Shown piece by piece: positions 48,703 through 58,619 of a DNA stretch of 64,000 nt. Both the position numbers and the translations under genes were made by a program. This DNA is from WAOL01 sp964399035 (GTDB taxonomy: Archaea; Thermoproteota; Thermoprotei_A; Sulfolobales; NBVN01). Numbering within the stretch: position 1 is the stretch's first letter; each line of letters begins with the position of its first letter. The notes under the pieces were generated by a model. The model was not told where the DNA came from. It made no database searches and was given only the letters and a program-made list of their open reading frames with translations. The stretch lies in NCBI GenBank assembly GCA_964399035.1, contig CAYNPH010000009.1, positions 1 to 64,000 of the forward strand. The letters are read 5' to 3'.

Positions 48703-50666
48703 CGGTAGGCATTAAGCCCAAGAACAGGCTATCAGCTCTAGACATTGCTGTCCTAGCTAAGGAGATGGCGAAGGTAATCACTGATTCCTATATAGATAAT
48801 ATTTATTCCGTAACTTCCTCCAAGGACGCCCTACTCCTAAAGATAAGGACAAGAGAAGGCAAGTTACTGTTCCTGCGGATCGATCCTGGCGTTAGAGCAA
48901 ACATAACGAAGTACGTCGGCGAGAAGGGTCTTGAGGGACGTGTACCCATTTTCAGGAGGTTTTTGAGAAATGCACGCATAGTCCGCGTTAGCCAACATGA
49001 ATTTGAACGTATCATAGAGTTAACCGTTACTGGAGGAGGTGTGAGGTCCGGCACGTTGATAGTAGAGTTAATGCCTAGAGGCGTAGTAGTTTTAGTAAGT
49101 GGGGAGTCAGGCAAAGTACTTGTGTCAACCACTGACTTAACAGTCAAGGACCGTGTCATAAGACCCGGTAAGCCATACACTTACCCACCCTCACTTCCTA
49201 ACCCCTTGAAAGAGCCCCCTAACAAATGGTATGAAATACTAATAGCGTCAAAGGGATCTCTAGGTTCTGCCTTAATACGTGGTCTGGGCATACCTCCTGA
49301 GGTAGTTAATGAAACTTTAAGCGAAGAACTCCGCAAGTTGAAGGCCAGTACCGTTAATCTTGACGACATCATTAGAATACGTGAGTCGATCATTGAGTTC
49401 ATAACTAAGGTTCTAGAGCAACCAAAACCCGTAATGATCGAATGCCTTGGAAAACCCGTAACGTTTCATCCTTTTAAACCGAGCACCGTACCTTCTGAGT
49501 GCCGTGTTTTAATCTATGAGTCCTTTAATGATGTAGTTGACGATTACTTCACTAGGTTAGAGACAGAGACAATGAAACAGAGGACGCTCTCACCCACCGA
49601 CGCAGAAATTGAAAGAATCAGGAAAACCATTGAAAACGCCCTCAAGGAGTTAAGGTCGCTTGAGGAGCGCCGCGAGGAACTGAGGAAGATTCTAACAGTC
49701 TTTGAGAGGCATTATCCGCAACTTGAGGAGATTTGGAGATGCGTTCATGACAACGTTAGAAAGGAGGGATGGGGTAGTATTAGGGGTCGCTGCTCCGTGA
49801 ATTCCTATGACCCCCACAAGGGCATTTTCACGATAGCTATCGGCGATGCCATGATTGAACTCAGCGTTACTCACGATGTTAACTCCACATATTTTAGTAT
49901 ACGCAAGGAGTACGGAAAGATCGCGAAGAAGGCGGAAAGATCAAGGCAAGCAATAAAGGATCTAGAGGAAAAACTGCGGGAAAAACTTTCTCATCTCGAG
50001 AAGGAACGGTCTAAGATAACCTTACTTCCGAAGAGTGAATGGTACATGCATTTCCACTGGATTATCACGTCGAACGGATTCTTGGCCATAGGCGGGAGGA
50101 ACGCACAGCAAAACGAGAAAATAGTGAGGAAGTACCTAGGCGATAACGATATCTTCCTTCACGCCGATATCCATGGTGCCCCAGCCTTCGTAATAAAGTG
50201 CAAGGGAAAGCAACCTCCCCAAGAGGATCTCCGTGAGGTTTCAGTGCTTGCCGTCTCTTATAGCAAGGCGTGGAGTGAAGGCGTTGCTGCCCTAGATACT
50301 TACTGGGTTTGGGGAAAGCAAGTCAGTAAATCACCACCTCCTGGACAGTACCTTCCAACAGGGTCTTTCATGGTTTACGGCAAGCGCAACTACGTGCGTG
50401 GCGTGCCTCTCAAATTAGCGATAGGCGTTGAGGTTGTTAAGGATCAGTACTACATCCTAGTGGTGGGTCCTGAGGGCTTAATCCGTAACAGAGCCAGCGC
50501 TTACTTCGTACTGGTTCCGGGTGATGAGGACCCGCTTAAAATAGCACACGAGTTTCTGACGTTCGTTAAGGAATTAAGGTATAGGTTAAGCGGGTTAAAT
50601 CGCGAGACAATCCTTAAGTTAATTCCCGGGCCCTCTAGAATCCTTAAAAAGGTTTCCGTTAACTAA
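48699..50666 (+). CDS. NFACT-family protein (Rqc2/Tae2/FbpA homologue)
   Basis: The 655-residue protein has the NFACT-N domain (LSALDIAVLAKEMAKVI and the PFRRFLRNARIVRVSQHEFER region), a middle coiled coil (~305-425) and the NFACT-R domain (NEKIVRKYLGDNDIFLHADIHGAPAFVIK near ~510). Bacterial RqcH and eukaryotic Rqc2 bind peptidyl-tRNA on stalled 50S/60S subunits and recruit alanyl or CAT tails; the archaeal role is probably similar. It overlaps the methyltransferase gene by 4 bp. Confidence 0.85.
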   Translation: MTVGIKPKNRLSALDIAVLAKEMAKVITDSYIDNIYSVTSSKDALLLKIRTREGKLLFLRIDPGVRANITKYVGEKGLEGRVPIFRRFLRNARIVRVSQHEFERIIELTVTGGGVRSGTLIVELMPRGVVVLVSGESGKVLVSTTDLTVKDRVIRPGKPYTYPPSLPNPLKEPPNKWYEILIASKGSLGSALIRGLGIPPEVVNETLSEELRKLKASTVNLDDIIRIRESIIEFITKVLEQPKPVMIECLGKPVTFHPFKPSTVPSECRVLIYESFNDVVDDYFTRLETETMKQRTLSPTDAEIERIRKTIENALKELRSLEERREELRKILTVFERHYPQLEEIWRCVHDNVRKEGWGSIRGRCSVNSYDPHKGIFTIAIGDAMIELSVTHDVNSTYFSIRKEYGKIAKKAERSRQAIKDLEEKLREKLSHLEKERSKITLLPKSEWYMHFHWIITSNGFLAIGGRNAQQNEKIVRKYLGDNDIFLHADIHGAPAFVIKCKGKQPPQEDLREVSVLAVSYSKAWSEGVAALDTYWVWGKQVSKSPPPGQYLPTGSFMVYGKRNYVRGVPLKLAIGVEVVKDQYYILVVGPEGLIRNRASAYFVLVPGDEDPLKIAHEFLTFVKELRYRLSGLNRETILKLIPGPSRILKKVSVN

Positions 50667-50723
50667 CACATCGTATTACTAGGTGTTAAACGATAAATGC
50701 CTTGGAAACTATCATAAAATGGT

Positions 50724-51515
50724 GTGAAATTGCGTGTACTCTCCTTTGTAGATCGCTTCTACCCTAAGATCTCCCCTGATGATCTACTTACCCATGCCCG
50801 AGCCTTAATGCGTGATCTCGCTCTTCGCATGCTCCCCGTAGTTAACGATTCAGGCCTGCTGGTAGGGATAATCGAGAGGAAGGAAGTGCTTGCCCTATCA
50901 TCTACTAGGTCGAATGCCTTAGTGAAAGACGTTATGGAGCATCCTAGGCTAGTGTTCAAACCTGACGAAGACGGTGAGCGAGCGTTTAAGGTGATGATAG
51001 AGCTAGATGAATGGTATGTCCCGGTAACTAAGGAACCTTCGAATAAGTACGTTGGTGTTCTATCATTGACATCTTACCTTAAGGAGGTACTCAATAAGGA
51101 TCACCCTAGGCACAGCTTAAAAGCCAAGGACATCATGACGACTGACGTAGAGTACGTGTTTCCCGACGACTTCATAAGCAGACTTTGGAGGAAAATGGTT
51201 AAGCTCAACTACAGCGGGTTCCCCGTGGTTAGACGTAGGGACCTCTACGTTGTGGGGATCATAACACAGCATGACTTACTCAGAAAGGGTTACACTAGGA
51301 TAGAACTAGAATCGGAGTCAGGGCCTAGACATGGCGCAAGAGTCAGTGAAGCTATGAGGTCACCCCCGATAACGGTGAAACCTTACACTAAGCTTGTGGA
51401 GGTAGCGATGATACTCGTTAAGAACGACATTGGACGTGTACCGGTGGTTAACGACAAAGGACAACTTGTAGGGATCATAGACAGGGGTGATGCATGTTCA
51501 GCATATCTTAGGTAA
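50724..51515 (+). CDS. CBS-domain protein (four CBS motifs), first of four
   Basis: At 263 residues this protein consists almost wholly of CBS motifs, two Bateman pairs. The repeated signature D-I-M (KDIMTTDVEYV, DVMEHPRL) followed by a strand-helix ending VGI/VGII and D-x-x-S is visible four times. CBS pairs bind AMP, ADP, ATP, SAM or similar ligands and regulate partner proteins. There is no attached enzyme domain, so the protein is a stand-alone sensor. GTG start at 50724; no obvious homology to a specific enzyme. Confidence 0.82.
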   Translation: MKLRVLSFVDRFYPKISPDDLLTHARALMRDLALRMLPVVNDSGLLVGIIERKEVLALSSTRSNALVKDVMEHPRLVFKPDEDGERAFKVMIELDEWYVPVTKEPSNKYVGVLSLTSYLKEVLNKDHPRHSLKAKDIMTTDVEYVFPDDFISRLWRKMVKLNYSGFPVVRRRDLYVVGIITQHDLLRKGYTRIELESESGPRHGARVSEAMRSPPITVKPYTKLVEVAMILVKNDIGRVPVVNDKGQLVGIIDRGDACSAYLR

Positions 51516-51529
51516 CGTTATTTGGGAGG

Positions 51530-52468
51530 TTGAGAAAGTTGGTCAAGGTATACGTATATAGGAGGATACGTGAAAGAAACCGTTGGTTGCGTAGTGACGG
51601 AACCCCAAACTTCAATGATAGAATCCACAGGAAACCCTCCGAACTCCAACCAGTTATAATGCAGGACGCACCCATCGCATCCGAGCAGACACCTATCCTG
51701 AAGATCACCGAGCTCATGTACGAAACTGGGTTTAGAATGATACCTATACTGTCTTCAAAGAAACTAGTGAGCGGCGTAGTCACCGGAATGGATGTAATCG
51801 ACTACCTAGGCGGTGGTCCCCGCTATAACATAATACTAAGCCGCAACTTAGACTCCATATACGATGCATTAGACATACCTGTGGATAACATCATGCGGAA
51901 CAACCCAATAACGGTCTCAACTGACATGACACTGCCTCAACTACTCGAGGTAATGATAAAGTATGGTATCGGGGCTGTGCCCGTGACTGACAAAGAAGGA
52001 AAATACGTCGGACTCATAACTGAGAGATCCCTGATAAAGTACCTGACTGGCAAAGTAACGGGGGTTCTGGTAAAGGATGTAATGACTGAGAACGTGATAT
52101 ACGTGACGACAGATACGGGTCTTGGAAAGGCTATGAAGACCATGATAAATACTGGTGTGAGGAGATTGCCAGTAGTTAATGATGGGCTTGTTAAGGGTAT
52201 GCTGTCATGTAAAGATATAGTAGGGTTCATAGGTAGCCATAAGGTATTCACTATACTTAAACGAAAAACCATTGATGAGCTACTCAATCTTCCAGTCTCC
52301 AATGTCATGCGAACAGAAGTCCTAACCATAAGCCCTGAAGCCGACATAGGTGAGGCCGCATCAATAATGAACGTAAAGAAGGTAGGATCTCTCCTCGTGA
52401 TCCAGGAGGGTAAGCTGAAAGGAATAATTACTGCGAGGGACATCCTTTACGGCACGGTAGCTGGTTAA
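51530..52468 (+). CDS. CBS-domain protein (four CBS motifs), second of four
   Basis: The 312-residue protein has an unusual basic N-terminal ~55 residues (RKLVKVYVYRRIRERNRW...) that might bind nucleic acid or a partner, then four CBS motifs (e.g. DNIMRNNPITVSTDMTL, DVMTENVIYVTTDTGLGKAM, NVMRTEVLTISPEADIGEA). TTG 51530 follows GGGAGG with 15-bp separation from the preceding gene. Confidence 0.8.
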   Translation: MRKLVKVYVYRRIRERNRWLRSDGTPNFNDRIHRKPSELQPVIMQDAPIASEQTPILKITELMYETGFRMIPILSSKKLVSGVVTGMDVIDYLGGGPRYNIILSRNLDSIYDALDIPVDNIMRNNPITVSTDMTLPQLLEVMIKYGIGAVPVTDKEGKYVGLITERSLIKYLTGKVTGVLVKDVMTENVIYVTTDTGLGKAMKTMINTGVRRLPVVNDGLVKGMLSCKDIVGFIGSHKVFTILKRKTIDELLNLPVSNVMRTEVLTISPEADIGEAASIMNVKKVGSLLVIQEGKLKGIITARDILYGTVAG

Positions 52469-52484
52469 GAAGGAGGTGTAGGTC

Positions 52485-53333
52485 ATGCCACCCCGCGTAG
52501 TTACGTACATGAGTAGCCCCGTGATAACCGCATATAGGAACGATAACTTAGCCCACATAAGGAATCTAATGATGCGGCACCGCATAGGTAAGATAGTAAT
52601 TACTGATAACAACGGGAACGTTTCTGGGATAATAAGTAAGAGCGACTTCATCAGAATAGTCTACAATAGGAAGCGCTACATCAAGCCCCTCTCAAACATT
52701 ATGGCGTACGAAATAATGTCCTACCCTGTGTACGCAATACAACCCGGTAGAACGATCAAAGCGGCAGCCCAAGCGATGCTGCGGAGGAACATAGGGTCAC
52801 TGCTAGTCATAGAGAAATCGCGGAAGCCTGTAGGCATAATAACTAAGGCCGACCTGATTAGGGCGTACGCGGAGAGGTATCATGGGAGGGCAAAAGTAAA
52901 TGACTTCATGGAACCAAAAGTACCGACGGTTCAGAAAACACACAACCTTTATTACGTTATAGACCTAATGAACGAAACACGCTTAGGTAAGGTGGTGGTC
53001 ACTGAGGGCAACAAGCCCGTGGGGGTCATAACGAAATCCGATATAATGTTCCTTAACATGGAAAGCGTAACACGCAAGAGAGTCAAGTACTACAAGCGCT
53101 CAGGTTTTACGGGAAGAGGCTTTGAGGGAGTCATACGCATATATACGTTACCACTAGCTGGCGACATCATGACTCCCGACCCAATAACGATTCGGCCGAA
53201 TGAGGATCTCGCGCATGCTGCCGACGTGATGGTGAAGAACGGCATAGGAACGTTGCCAGTAGTTGATGAGCATGACTACCTAGTGGGTATACTCACGAAG
53301 AAGCACATCATTCAAGCCATCAGGAGGATGTAA
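52485..53333 (+). CDS. CBS-domain protein (four CBS motifs), third of four
   Basis: The 282-residue protein has four CBS motifs; motif 1 is preceded by VVTYMSSPVITAYRNDNLAHIRNL, later ones by EIMSYPVYAIQPGRTIKAA, FMEPKVPTVQ and DIMTPDPITIRPNEDLAHAAD. A GTG or ATG context with GGAGGTG a few bases ahead supports the ATG at 52485. The basic linker KRVKYYKRSGFTGRGFEGV between the second and third pair is distinctive. Confidence 0.82.
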   Translation: MPPRVVTYMSSPVITAYRNDNLAHIRNLMMRHRIGKIVITDNNGNVSGIISKSDFIRIVYNRKRYIKPLSNIMAYEIMSYPVYAIQPGRTIKAAAQAMLRRNIGSLLVIEKSRKPVGIITKADLIRAYAERYHGRAKVNDFMEPKVPTVQKTHNLYYVIDLMNETRLGKVVVTEGNKPVGVITKSDIMFLNMESVTRKRVKYYKRSGFTGRGFEGVIRIYTLPLAGDIMTPDPITIRPNEDLAHAADVMVKNGIGTLPVVDEHDYLVGILTKKHIIQAIRRM

Positions 53334-53335
53334 TC

Positions 53336-54154
53336 ATGGAGATAGACCTTGTAACGATCTTGGAGGCGGGCACTAAGGACTTTCTACGTACACACAAAAA
53401 CGACTCACTTTATAACCTCATAAAAATGCTCAGGAAGAGCGGTGCCGACAGGGCTGTCGTGTACGGAGAACGTGGTGCTGAGGGCATGGTTACCTTAAAA
53501 GACATAATATCTAAGGTAGGGTCGACAAGAAGTGCTAGATTACCTGTCTCGACCCTACACGTCTCATCAGTAATGAGCTACCCGCTAATTAAGCTACCCT
53601 ACGATACGAGTGTAGCTAAGGCGGCACGCGTTATGCTTGAAAACAACATTAGTAGCGTACCAGCCGAAAAAGATAGTGAAATAGTCGCGCTTTTCAGTAA
53701 GTGGGATATTGCTAGGCTACTCTACGATGATGATACGCCAATAACGGAGGTCATGACATCGACTGTTACTAAGGTTTCAGAGACCGACTCCTTAATCATG
53801 GTTAGGAGGCTAATGATAGATAAGGGTCTCTCAACATTACCCGTAGTTAACCCAGCAAACAACGAGGTAGTTGGCATCGTCACGTTATCGGAGCTTATGA
53901 ACGCGCTAGTAGATCTCATAGATGAGTTCGCTGACAGTGGGGAGAGAGATTTCCTGAAGCGCGTCAAGGTTGGCGACATCATGCGCCCCTTAGTTCCAGC
54001 GGTGGGTTCCTCGGATAGTGTCGGTAAAGCTGCTGAATTAATGGTGGAGAAAAACATACGTGGTGTATTAATTATGGAGGAAGCTGAGATCAAAGGCATC
54101 GTTACGCTAACGGATCTAACCCGCTACCTGACATTAAAGTTAGTGGCTTTGTGA
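53336..54154 (+). CDS. CBS-domain protein (four CBS motifs), fourth of four
   Basis: The 272-residue protein again has four CBS motifs (VSSVMSYPLIKLPYDTSVAKAARV, EVMTSTVTKVSETDSLIMVRR, DIMRPLVPAVGSSDSVGKAAELM among them). The ATG (53336) begins 2 bp after the previous stop, so these genes are certainly co-transcribed. Four consecutive single-purpose CBS genes suggest a set of sensors that assemble with each other or with different targets. Confidence 0.82.
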   Translation: MEIDLVTILEAGTKDFLRTHKNDSLYNLIKMLRKSGADRAVVYGERGAEGMVTLKDIISKVGSTRSARLPVSTLHVSSVMSYPLIKLPYDTSVAKAARVMLENNISSVPAEKDSEIVALFSKWDIARLLYDDDTPITEVMTSTVTKVSETDSLIMVRRLMIDKGLSTLPVVNPANNEVVGIVTLSELMNALVDLIDEFADSGERDFLKRVKVGDIMRPLVPAVGSSDSVGKAAELMVEKNIRGVLIMEEAEIKGIVTLTDLTRYLTLKLVAL

Positions 54155-54162
54155 GTTCGTTT

Positions 54163-54882
54163 TTAAAGTAATTTAAGAACTCTTCTCGCATCCTCCATAA
54201 TCCTCACGCCAGACGATGTGCCTATCACGTCAGCACCTACTATAATGAATGTTGCCGCGTCCACGGCGTTCCTTATGCCTCCCGACGCCTTGACCTTGAT
54301 CCTATCTCCAATGAATCTCCGTATTAAGACTACGTCCCTTAGTGAAGCCCCACGCGTGCCGTAACCTGTGTTCGTCTTTATGAAGTCTGCACCGGACTCC
54401 GCAACCGCTACGGAAACCTTCTGCAACTCATCGTCGCTCAGGGCGCTAGTCTCAACTATTATCTTTATGCCCAGCCCCAATTCGTGCGCGTGCCTCACAA
54501 CCTTCTGTAGCTCGTCTCTTAGGGCGTCAAACTTGCCAGATTTAACGTTTATTACGTTGATTACGACATCAACTTCCCTGCCGCCGCCATTTGCTATAGC
54601 GTCTATCTCCCTTAGCTTGGATTCGACGGGCACGTATCCATGCGGGAAGCCTGCCACGCCAGCTACGGGCGTCTTAGCGATGCTCGCCACGAAGGGTACC
54701 ATGACTGAGGGCACTACTAAGCTCCTGAAGTTGTAGGGATCAGATTCATTGACAAATCTTTCATAATCCTTCCAAGACTTGTCGTACTTAAGGAGCGTCT
54801 GGTCTATACGCACATTAATGTTAGGCAAAATTAACTTCACGTTACTGATTATTCCCGCTACATTCTCACGCAATCCAATCAC
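54163..54882 (-). CDS. deoC: deoxyribose-phosphate aldolase
   Basis: The 239-residue TIM-barrel aldolase has the Schiff-base Lys in DFIKTNTGYG (about residue 168), an upstream Asp in EVDVVINVINVKSGKFD, and the second Lys in KVKASGGIRN. It converts deoxyribose-5-phosphate to acetaldehyde and glyceraldehyde-3-phosphate, or the reverse. It overlaps the topoisomerase VI A gene by 17 bp and so is last in the minus-strand top6B-top6A-deoC run. Confidence 0.92.
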   Translation of the reverse strand: MIGLRENVAGIISNVKLILPNINVRIDQTLLKYDKSWKDYERFVNESDPYNFRSLVVPSVMVPFVASIAKTPVAGVAGFPHGYVPVESKLREIDAIANGGGREVDVVINVINVKSGKFDALRDELQKVVRHAHELGLGIKIIVETSALSDDELQKVSVAVAESGADFIKTNTGYGTRGASLRDVVLIRRFIGDRIKVKASGGIRNAVDAATFIIVGADVIGTSSGVRIMEDARRVLKLL

Positions 54883-56041
54883 CTGTTTCTATTTTCTCAG
54901 GTATGTATGTGTCCATAAGGAATCTTAATCCTTTGCTGGTCAAGGCTTCGATCTCGAGCTTAGCCTTCTTCTGGAGGAATATGTTTATCTCCTCTAACCA
55001 GCGTTTCGTCCTGAACCACTCATAGGATTTCAGCTCCTTGGCCCTCTTTATGTCGGTCTCTGTTGCTTTGATAATGTAGTTCTTGCGCTCAGCTTCTGTA
55101 AGGTAAGGCTTCTTTTTCAGCTTGCTACTTCCGAAAATATCGATCATCGATACACCTAGGAACCTGGCTGAGGGTGTAGCCAGTCGCTCACTTTCATATG
55201 ATAGAGTTATGGAGCCCACCTTGAACACGCTGTATATGTACCACCCGTAAGGATCGGCATCAGTGAGTATATAGACCGGTAAACCCAGTTCGTCACTAAG
55301 TCTCCTGACAAACCTTCGTGTCGCTCGATCCGGCTGACCCGCGCTAGTTATTAGTAGGGCCTTGTACTTCTTCCAGAAACCAGCTCTATGGAGCTGCTGA
55401 AACACTGCGTCCTTCTCTATGACTAATACGAACTCGGCGTTAACGTCCTTAAATTCTATGAAGTCTGGCGTTGGCTCTATGGAATAGGCGCCATGACCCA
55501 TTTTACTTAAGTCTATTATGTCATCACCAGACCTTATCCTCATATCGCCTACTACCTTGCCTTTCTCCTTACTTAGTATTAGCATCTCCTCACGCAACAT
55601 GTCTATAAGAACTTCAAGATCACGTATCACTGAGTCAGATTCCTTCTGTTCATCCCACGTGTTCTCTTCTTTTATCCTACCTGTGGCGAGATCCCTAAAT
55701 CTGATCGTGTGCTTACCCCTATAATACAAATCCCTAATTGTCGGGTACTCATCATTCTTGAGTGCTTCATGGATTATGCTTGCTATCAGTACGGTCTGCA
55801 TGAATTTCTTAGCTTCCCCTGCATTCAGGAACGACCTCTTTAGGGTAGCGTTACCTATCCGCAGGAGACCCCTCTCGGCATCGAAAATTGTGTTGGCTAG
55901 AGTTCTCTTTCTAATGACTAGCGTAGGTGTTTTGCCCGATAAGATATCCCTAACTAATTTTGAGAATGCCCTCTCTATCTTCTTAAGGGCTTTCTTCCGG
56001 GCCTTAACATCCACTGTTGACATGAAAGACACCGCACTCAC
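54866..56041 (-). CDS. top6A: DNA topoisomerase VI subunit A
   Basis: The 391-residue Spo11-like subunit has the catalytic Tyr in the winged-helix motif RDLYYRGKH (Y106/Y107) and the Toprim acidic residues in FVLVIEKDAVFQ and DADPYGWYIY. It makes the transient double-strand break; the ATPase is subunit B, whose gene is 4 bp upstream. Together they relax positive and negative supercoils. Confidence 0.95.
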   Translation of the reverse strand: MSAVSFMSTVDVKARKKALKKIERAFSKLVRDILSGKTPTLVIRKRTLANTIFDAERGLLRIGNATLKRSFLNAGEAKKFMQTVLIASIIHEALKNDEYPTIRDLYYRGKHTIRFRDLATGRIKEENTWDEQKESDSVIRDLEVLIDMLREEMLILSKEKGKVVGDMRIRSGDDIIDLSKMGHGAYSIEPTPDFIEFKDVNAEFVLVIEKDAVFQQLHRAGFWKKYKALLITSAGQPDRATRRFVRRLSDELGLPVYILTDADPYGWYIYSVFKVGSITLSYESERLATPSARFLGVSMIDIFGSSKLKKKPYLTEAERKNYIIKATETDIKRAKELKSYEWFRTKRWLEEINIFLQKKAKLEIEALTSKGLRFLMDTYIPEKIETGDWIA

Positions 56042-56045
56042 CCCT

Positions 56046-57626
56046 TCACTCGATGCCTACGACAACATCTGACACCGAATTAATCTTGAATGATTTTAGC
56101 TTCATATTGAGCATCTTCAGGAGCTCCTTCTCAATCATCTCCTCCTTCACGTTACCGACGATCTTTGCTAAGCCTCTTGCGACGTCAGGTATGTACTTAG
56201 CGATCGCCACCGCTCTTTCAGCCTCCTCTCTCTCTCGCTTCTTCTTTGAGAGATAGCGCTTCAGCCTGCGAGCGACTTCCCTTATGGCTAATTCTATTTC
56301 ATGCTCGACCTCCGGCACGTCGGCCACCGATTCCTTACCCACACCCTTGTAGGGCACCTTGGTACTGCATATGTGTACTAGTATAACGAGTGGTGCCGGG
56401 AATGTCACGCCGTAGTGGCTCCAGTCAATCCTATCCACTACCTTCCTAGCTACGTCAGCACCTTCGTCGTAGAGTAACGGTATCTTATTGGCGTACCTGT
56501 AGAGGACGGGGCGATCCTCAGGCTGTATTTCGCCGCCGTAGGCTAGCCCAGCCTCGACTATAAATGCGTGGCCCTCATACACTGAGGGTCTGCGGGTAAC
56601 TGCGGTCACGAATTCTGGTTTTAGGATCGCTTTTAGACCTACCTTAATTATCTCCTCCCCTACGTAGGAAAGGTGGTTAGCGCTCGGCGGCTTTATTTTG
56701 GTGTCGCTTTTGATCACTCGGACTAGTCTCTCAACATCCTCTGTGCTTAACTCGTGAGGTTTCATATTGGGGAGTAGTCCAGCGTTCTCTATTAACCTCC
56801 TTGCGGTTACCTCGCCAATGCTTTGGAACTCCTTTATGAGGAATTCCAGGAGTGTCTTGGCCTTCGTTGCTTTTAACATCATCTTCATCATCTCTATGTC
56901 CACGCCCTTTGGATGAGGCTTCACCTCCCTTGGTGGCGGAGGCATCTTACGGGTGCTTCGCTCAAAGTACGTTATCGTTCCGTCCGGGTCCTCGAAGACG
57001 ATCTCCGCGTATGGTGCGATTATTGCGGTTCGCTTGAGGTACTCGTAGATCTTAGATTTGGATCGGGTCCAGTCACCTTCTAGGTAAAGCTTAACTACGG
57101 TCCCGTGCCATCCGTTGTTCTTCCGGTAGACACCCTTCTCGTGAATTATCGGGGTGTTTGTTTTAACGTCTATTGCTATGTTGAAGTAGTATATGTTCTT
57201 AGCAGTGATTGTTGAGGTTAATACTTCAACGGACTTACCCGTGGTCATCTGTCCATAAAGTACGGCCATCTTAGCGCCGAGTCCGAACATTCCTCGAGTC
57301 TGTCTGAGGACGTACTTCGAGCTGTAGAGGAGCTGGCCGAACGCCCTAGGCACTTGGGCGGAGGGGATTCCTATACCGTTATCTTCGACGCTTATGCTGA
57401 ATATGTTGTCCCTTTCGGCACTGACTTTCTGTAGGATCACCTTTATCGTTGGGTGTATGCCGTGGGGGTCTGTGGCGTCCAACGCGTTCTCGACTAACTC
57501 TCTCACCGCCTGGTATAGGGCCCTTGCTGGGTTGCTAAAACCAGCTAACTCCCTGTTCCTGTAGAAAAACTCGGAGGGAGTCAGCGCCCTGAACTTCTCA
57601 GCAGTAGCTTCAGATGCCACCCTCAC
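56046..57626 (-). CDS. top6B: DNA topoisomerase VI subunit B
   Basis: The 526-residue GHKL ATPase has ELVENALDATD (N-box), VEDNGIGIP (G1) and FGLGAKMAVLYGQM (G2/ATP lid), a switch Lys region, and a C-terminal transducer. ATP binding dimerises it to gate DNA passage. The length and motifs are those of archaeal Top6B. The stop lies just ahead of top6A. Confidence 0.95.
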   Translation of the reverse strand: MRVASEATAEKFRALTPSEFFYRNRELAGFSNPARALYQAVRELVENALDATDPHGIHPTIKVILQKVSAERDNIFSISVEDNGIGIPSAQVPRAFGQLLYSSKYVLRQTRGMFGLGAKMAVLYGQMTTGKSVEVLTSTITAKNIYYFNIAIDVKTNTPIIHEKGVYRKNNGWHGTVVKLYLEGDWTRSKSKIYEYLKRTAIIAPYAEIVFEDPDGTITYFERSTRKMPPPPREVKPHPKGVDIEMMKMMLKATKAKTLLEFLIKEFQSIGEVTARRLIENAGLLPNMKPHELSTEDVERLVRVIKSDTKIKPPSANHLSYVGEEIIKVGLKAILKPEFVTAVTRRPSVYEGHAFIVEAGLAYGGEIQPEDRPVLYRYANKIPLLYDEGADVARKVVDRIDWSHYGVTFPAPLVILVHICSTKVPYKGVGKESVADVPEVEHEIELAIREVARRLKRYLSKKKREREEAERAVAIAKYIPDVARGLAKIVGNVKEEMIEKELLKMLNMKLKSFKINSVSDVVVGIE

Positions 57627-57695
57627 ACCACCTGAAATGTTAAGGGCAAAAATGCTTTTAAGCCATCAGCAGGGTGAAGATTATTATTTCGGCTA

Positions 57696-58619
57696 TCATA
57701 ACAGGCACGCCGCAATTATCGGTAGGAGAACCGTGACGTCTCCATAAAGGGTTACGTGTTTTCCTTCAGGCTTCAGCTTACCCCATGTTATTGCTTCTCT
57801 AGTCTTAGCCCCGCTTAGGCTTCCGTCCCACTCCACTGCCGTAGTTATGTAGACGGAATAGTCTAAACCTTCCTTGAATTGATTCCACCATATCGTGTGG
57901 TGCTTGCTTATGCCGCCACCTAAGCATAACGCCATGCTTTTCTTGGATGAGAAGATCGCGTCGGAGAGTTCCTGCATGTCCTTGAATAAGTTTATCTTAA
58001 GTCCCGTGAATTGTGACTGAATGAAAAGATTTGTTCCGAATGCACCGTCAACTATGCCTGGCACGTATACCTTAGTGCCGGAACGGTACGCTGCCCCGAG
58101 TATTGAGTGCTTATCATTAACTAGCCTCTTCCCGACCTCCTCCGTGAGTTCCCTAACACCCCACTCGGACTTTATCTTAGTGAGTTCCGGCACTAACTTA
58201 CTAACGAATTGCTCCACGGTTAACCCGTAGGACTCGAACGGTATGAATATGTTCCCTAGCCTGTGGTATCCCTCCTTCTTGAGTTCGGCGTCGTCTGCCT
58301 CGAAGAACCCCTTGAGGTACTTCCCACCCATTGACTTGGCTATATCGTGATCCAGTGTTCCACAGGTAGTTATGACGATGTCGAAAAGCTTCGCATCTAT
58401 TAACTGGGCTAAGACGCCCCTAAGGCCTGTCGCGACGATATTACCTGTGAATGAGAGGAAGCGTAGGTCGGCTTCCTTTACACCTTCCTTAAGTATCTGT
58501 ACTGCACGATAAACGTCCCCCGCGGTGAAGCCGTGGATTTCCCCGTAGTACTCCACGAGTTCCCTCACTGTCATGTCTGGCCTTACGAATGCGTCCTTTA
58601 CCTGTGGTAGCTTACTCAA
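57696..58619 (-). CDS. dys: deoxyhypusine synthase family protein
   Basis: The 307-residue protein has the DHS fold: TGNIVATGLRGVLAQLI, TTCGTLDHDIAKSMGG, YVPGIVDGAFGTNLF and, near the C terminus, the catalytic-Lys loop GGGISKHHTIWWNQF (K239). In standard DHS this loop reads GGG-x-x-KHHI-x-NA; here WWNQ replaces the usual NANL-type residues, which marks the crenarchaeal variant. It would attach spermidine-derived deoxyhypusine to aIF5A, but a homospermidine- or other-substrate activity is possible. Its start overlaps hisS by 8 bp. Confidence 0.82.
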   Translation of the reverse strand: MSKLPQVKDAFVRPDMTVRELVEYYGEIHGFTAGDVYRAVQILKEGVKEADLRFLSFTGNIVATGLRGVLAQLIDAKLFDIVITTCGTLDHDIAKSMGGKYLKGFFEADDAELKKEGYHRLGNIFIPFESYGLTVEQFVSKLVPELTKIKSEWGVRELTEEVGKRLVNDKHSILGAAYRSGTKVYVPGIVDGAFGTNLFIQSQFTGLKINLFKDMQELSDAIFSSKKSMALCLGGGISKHHTIWWNQFKEGLDYSVYITTAVEWDGSLSGAKTREAITWGKLKPEGKHVTLYGDVTVLLPIIAACLL

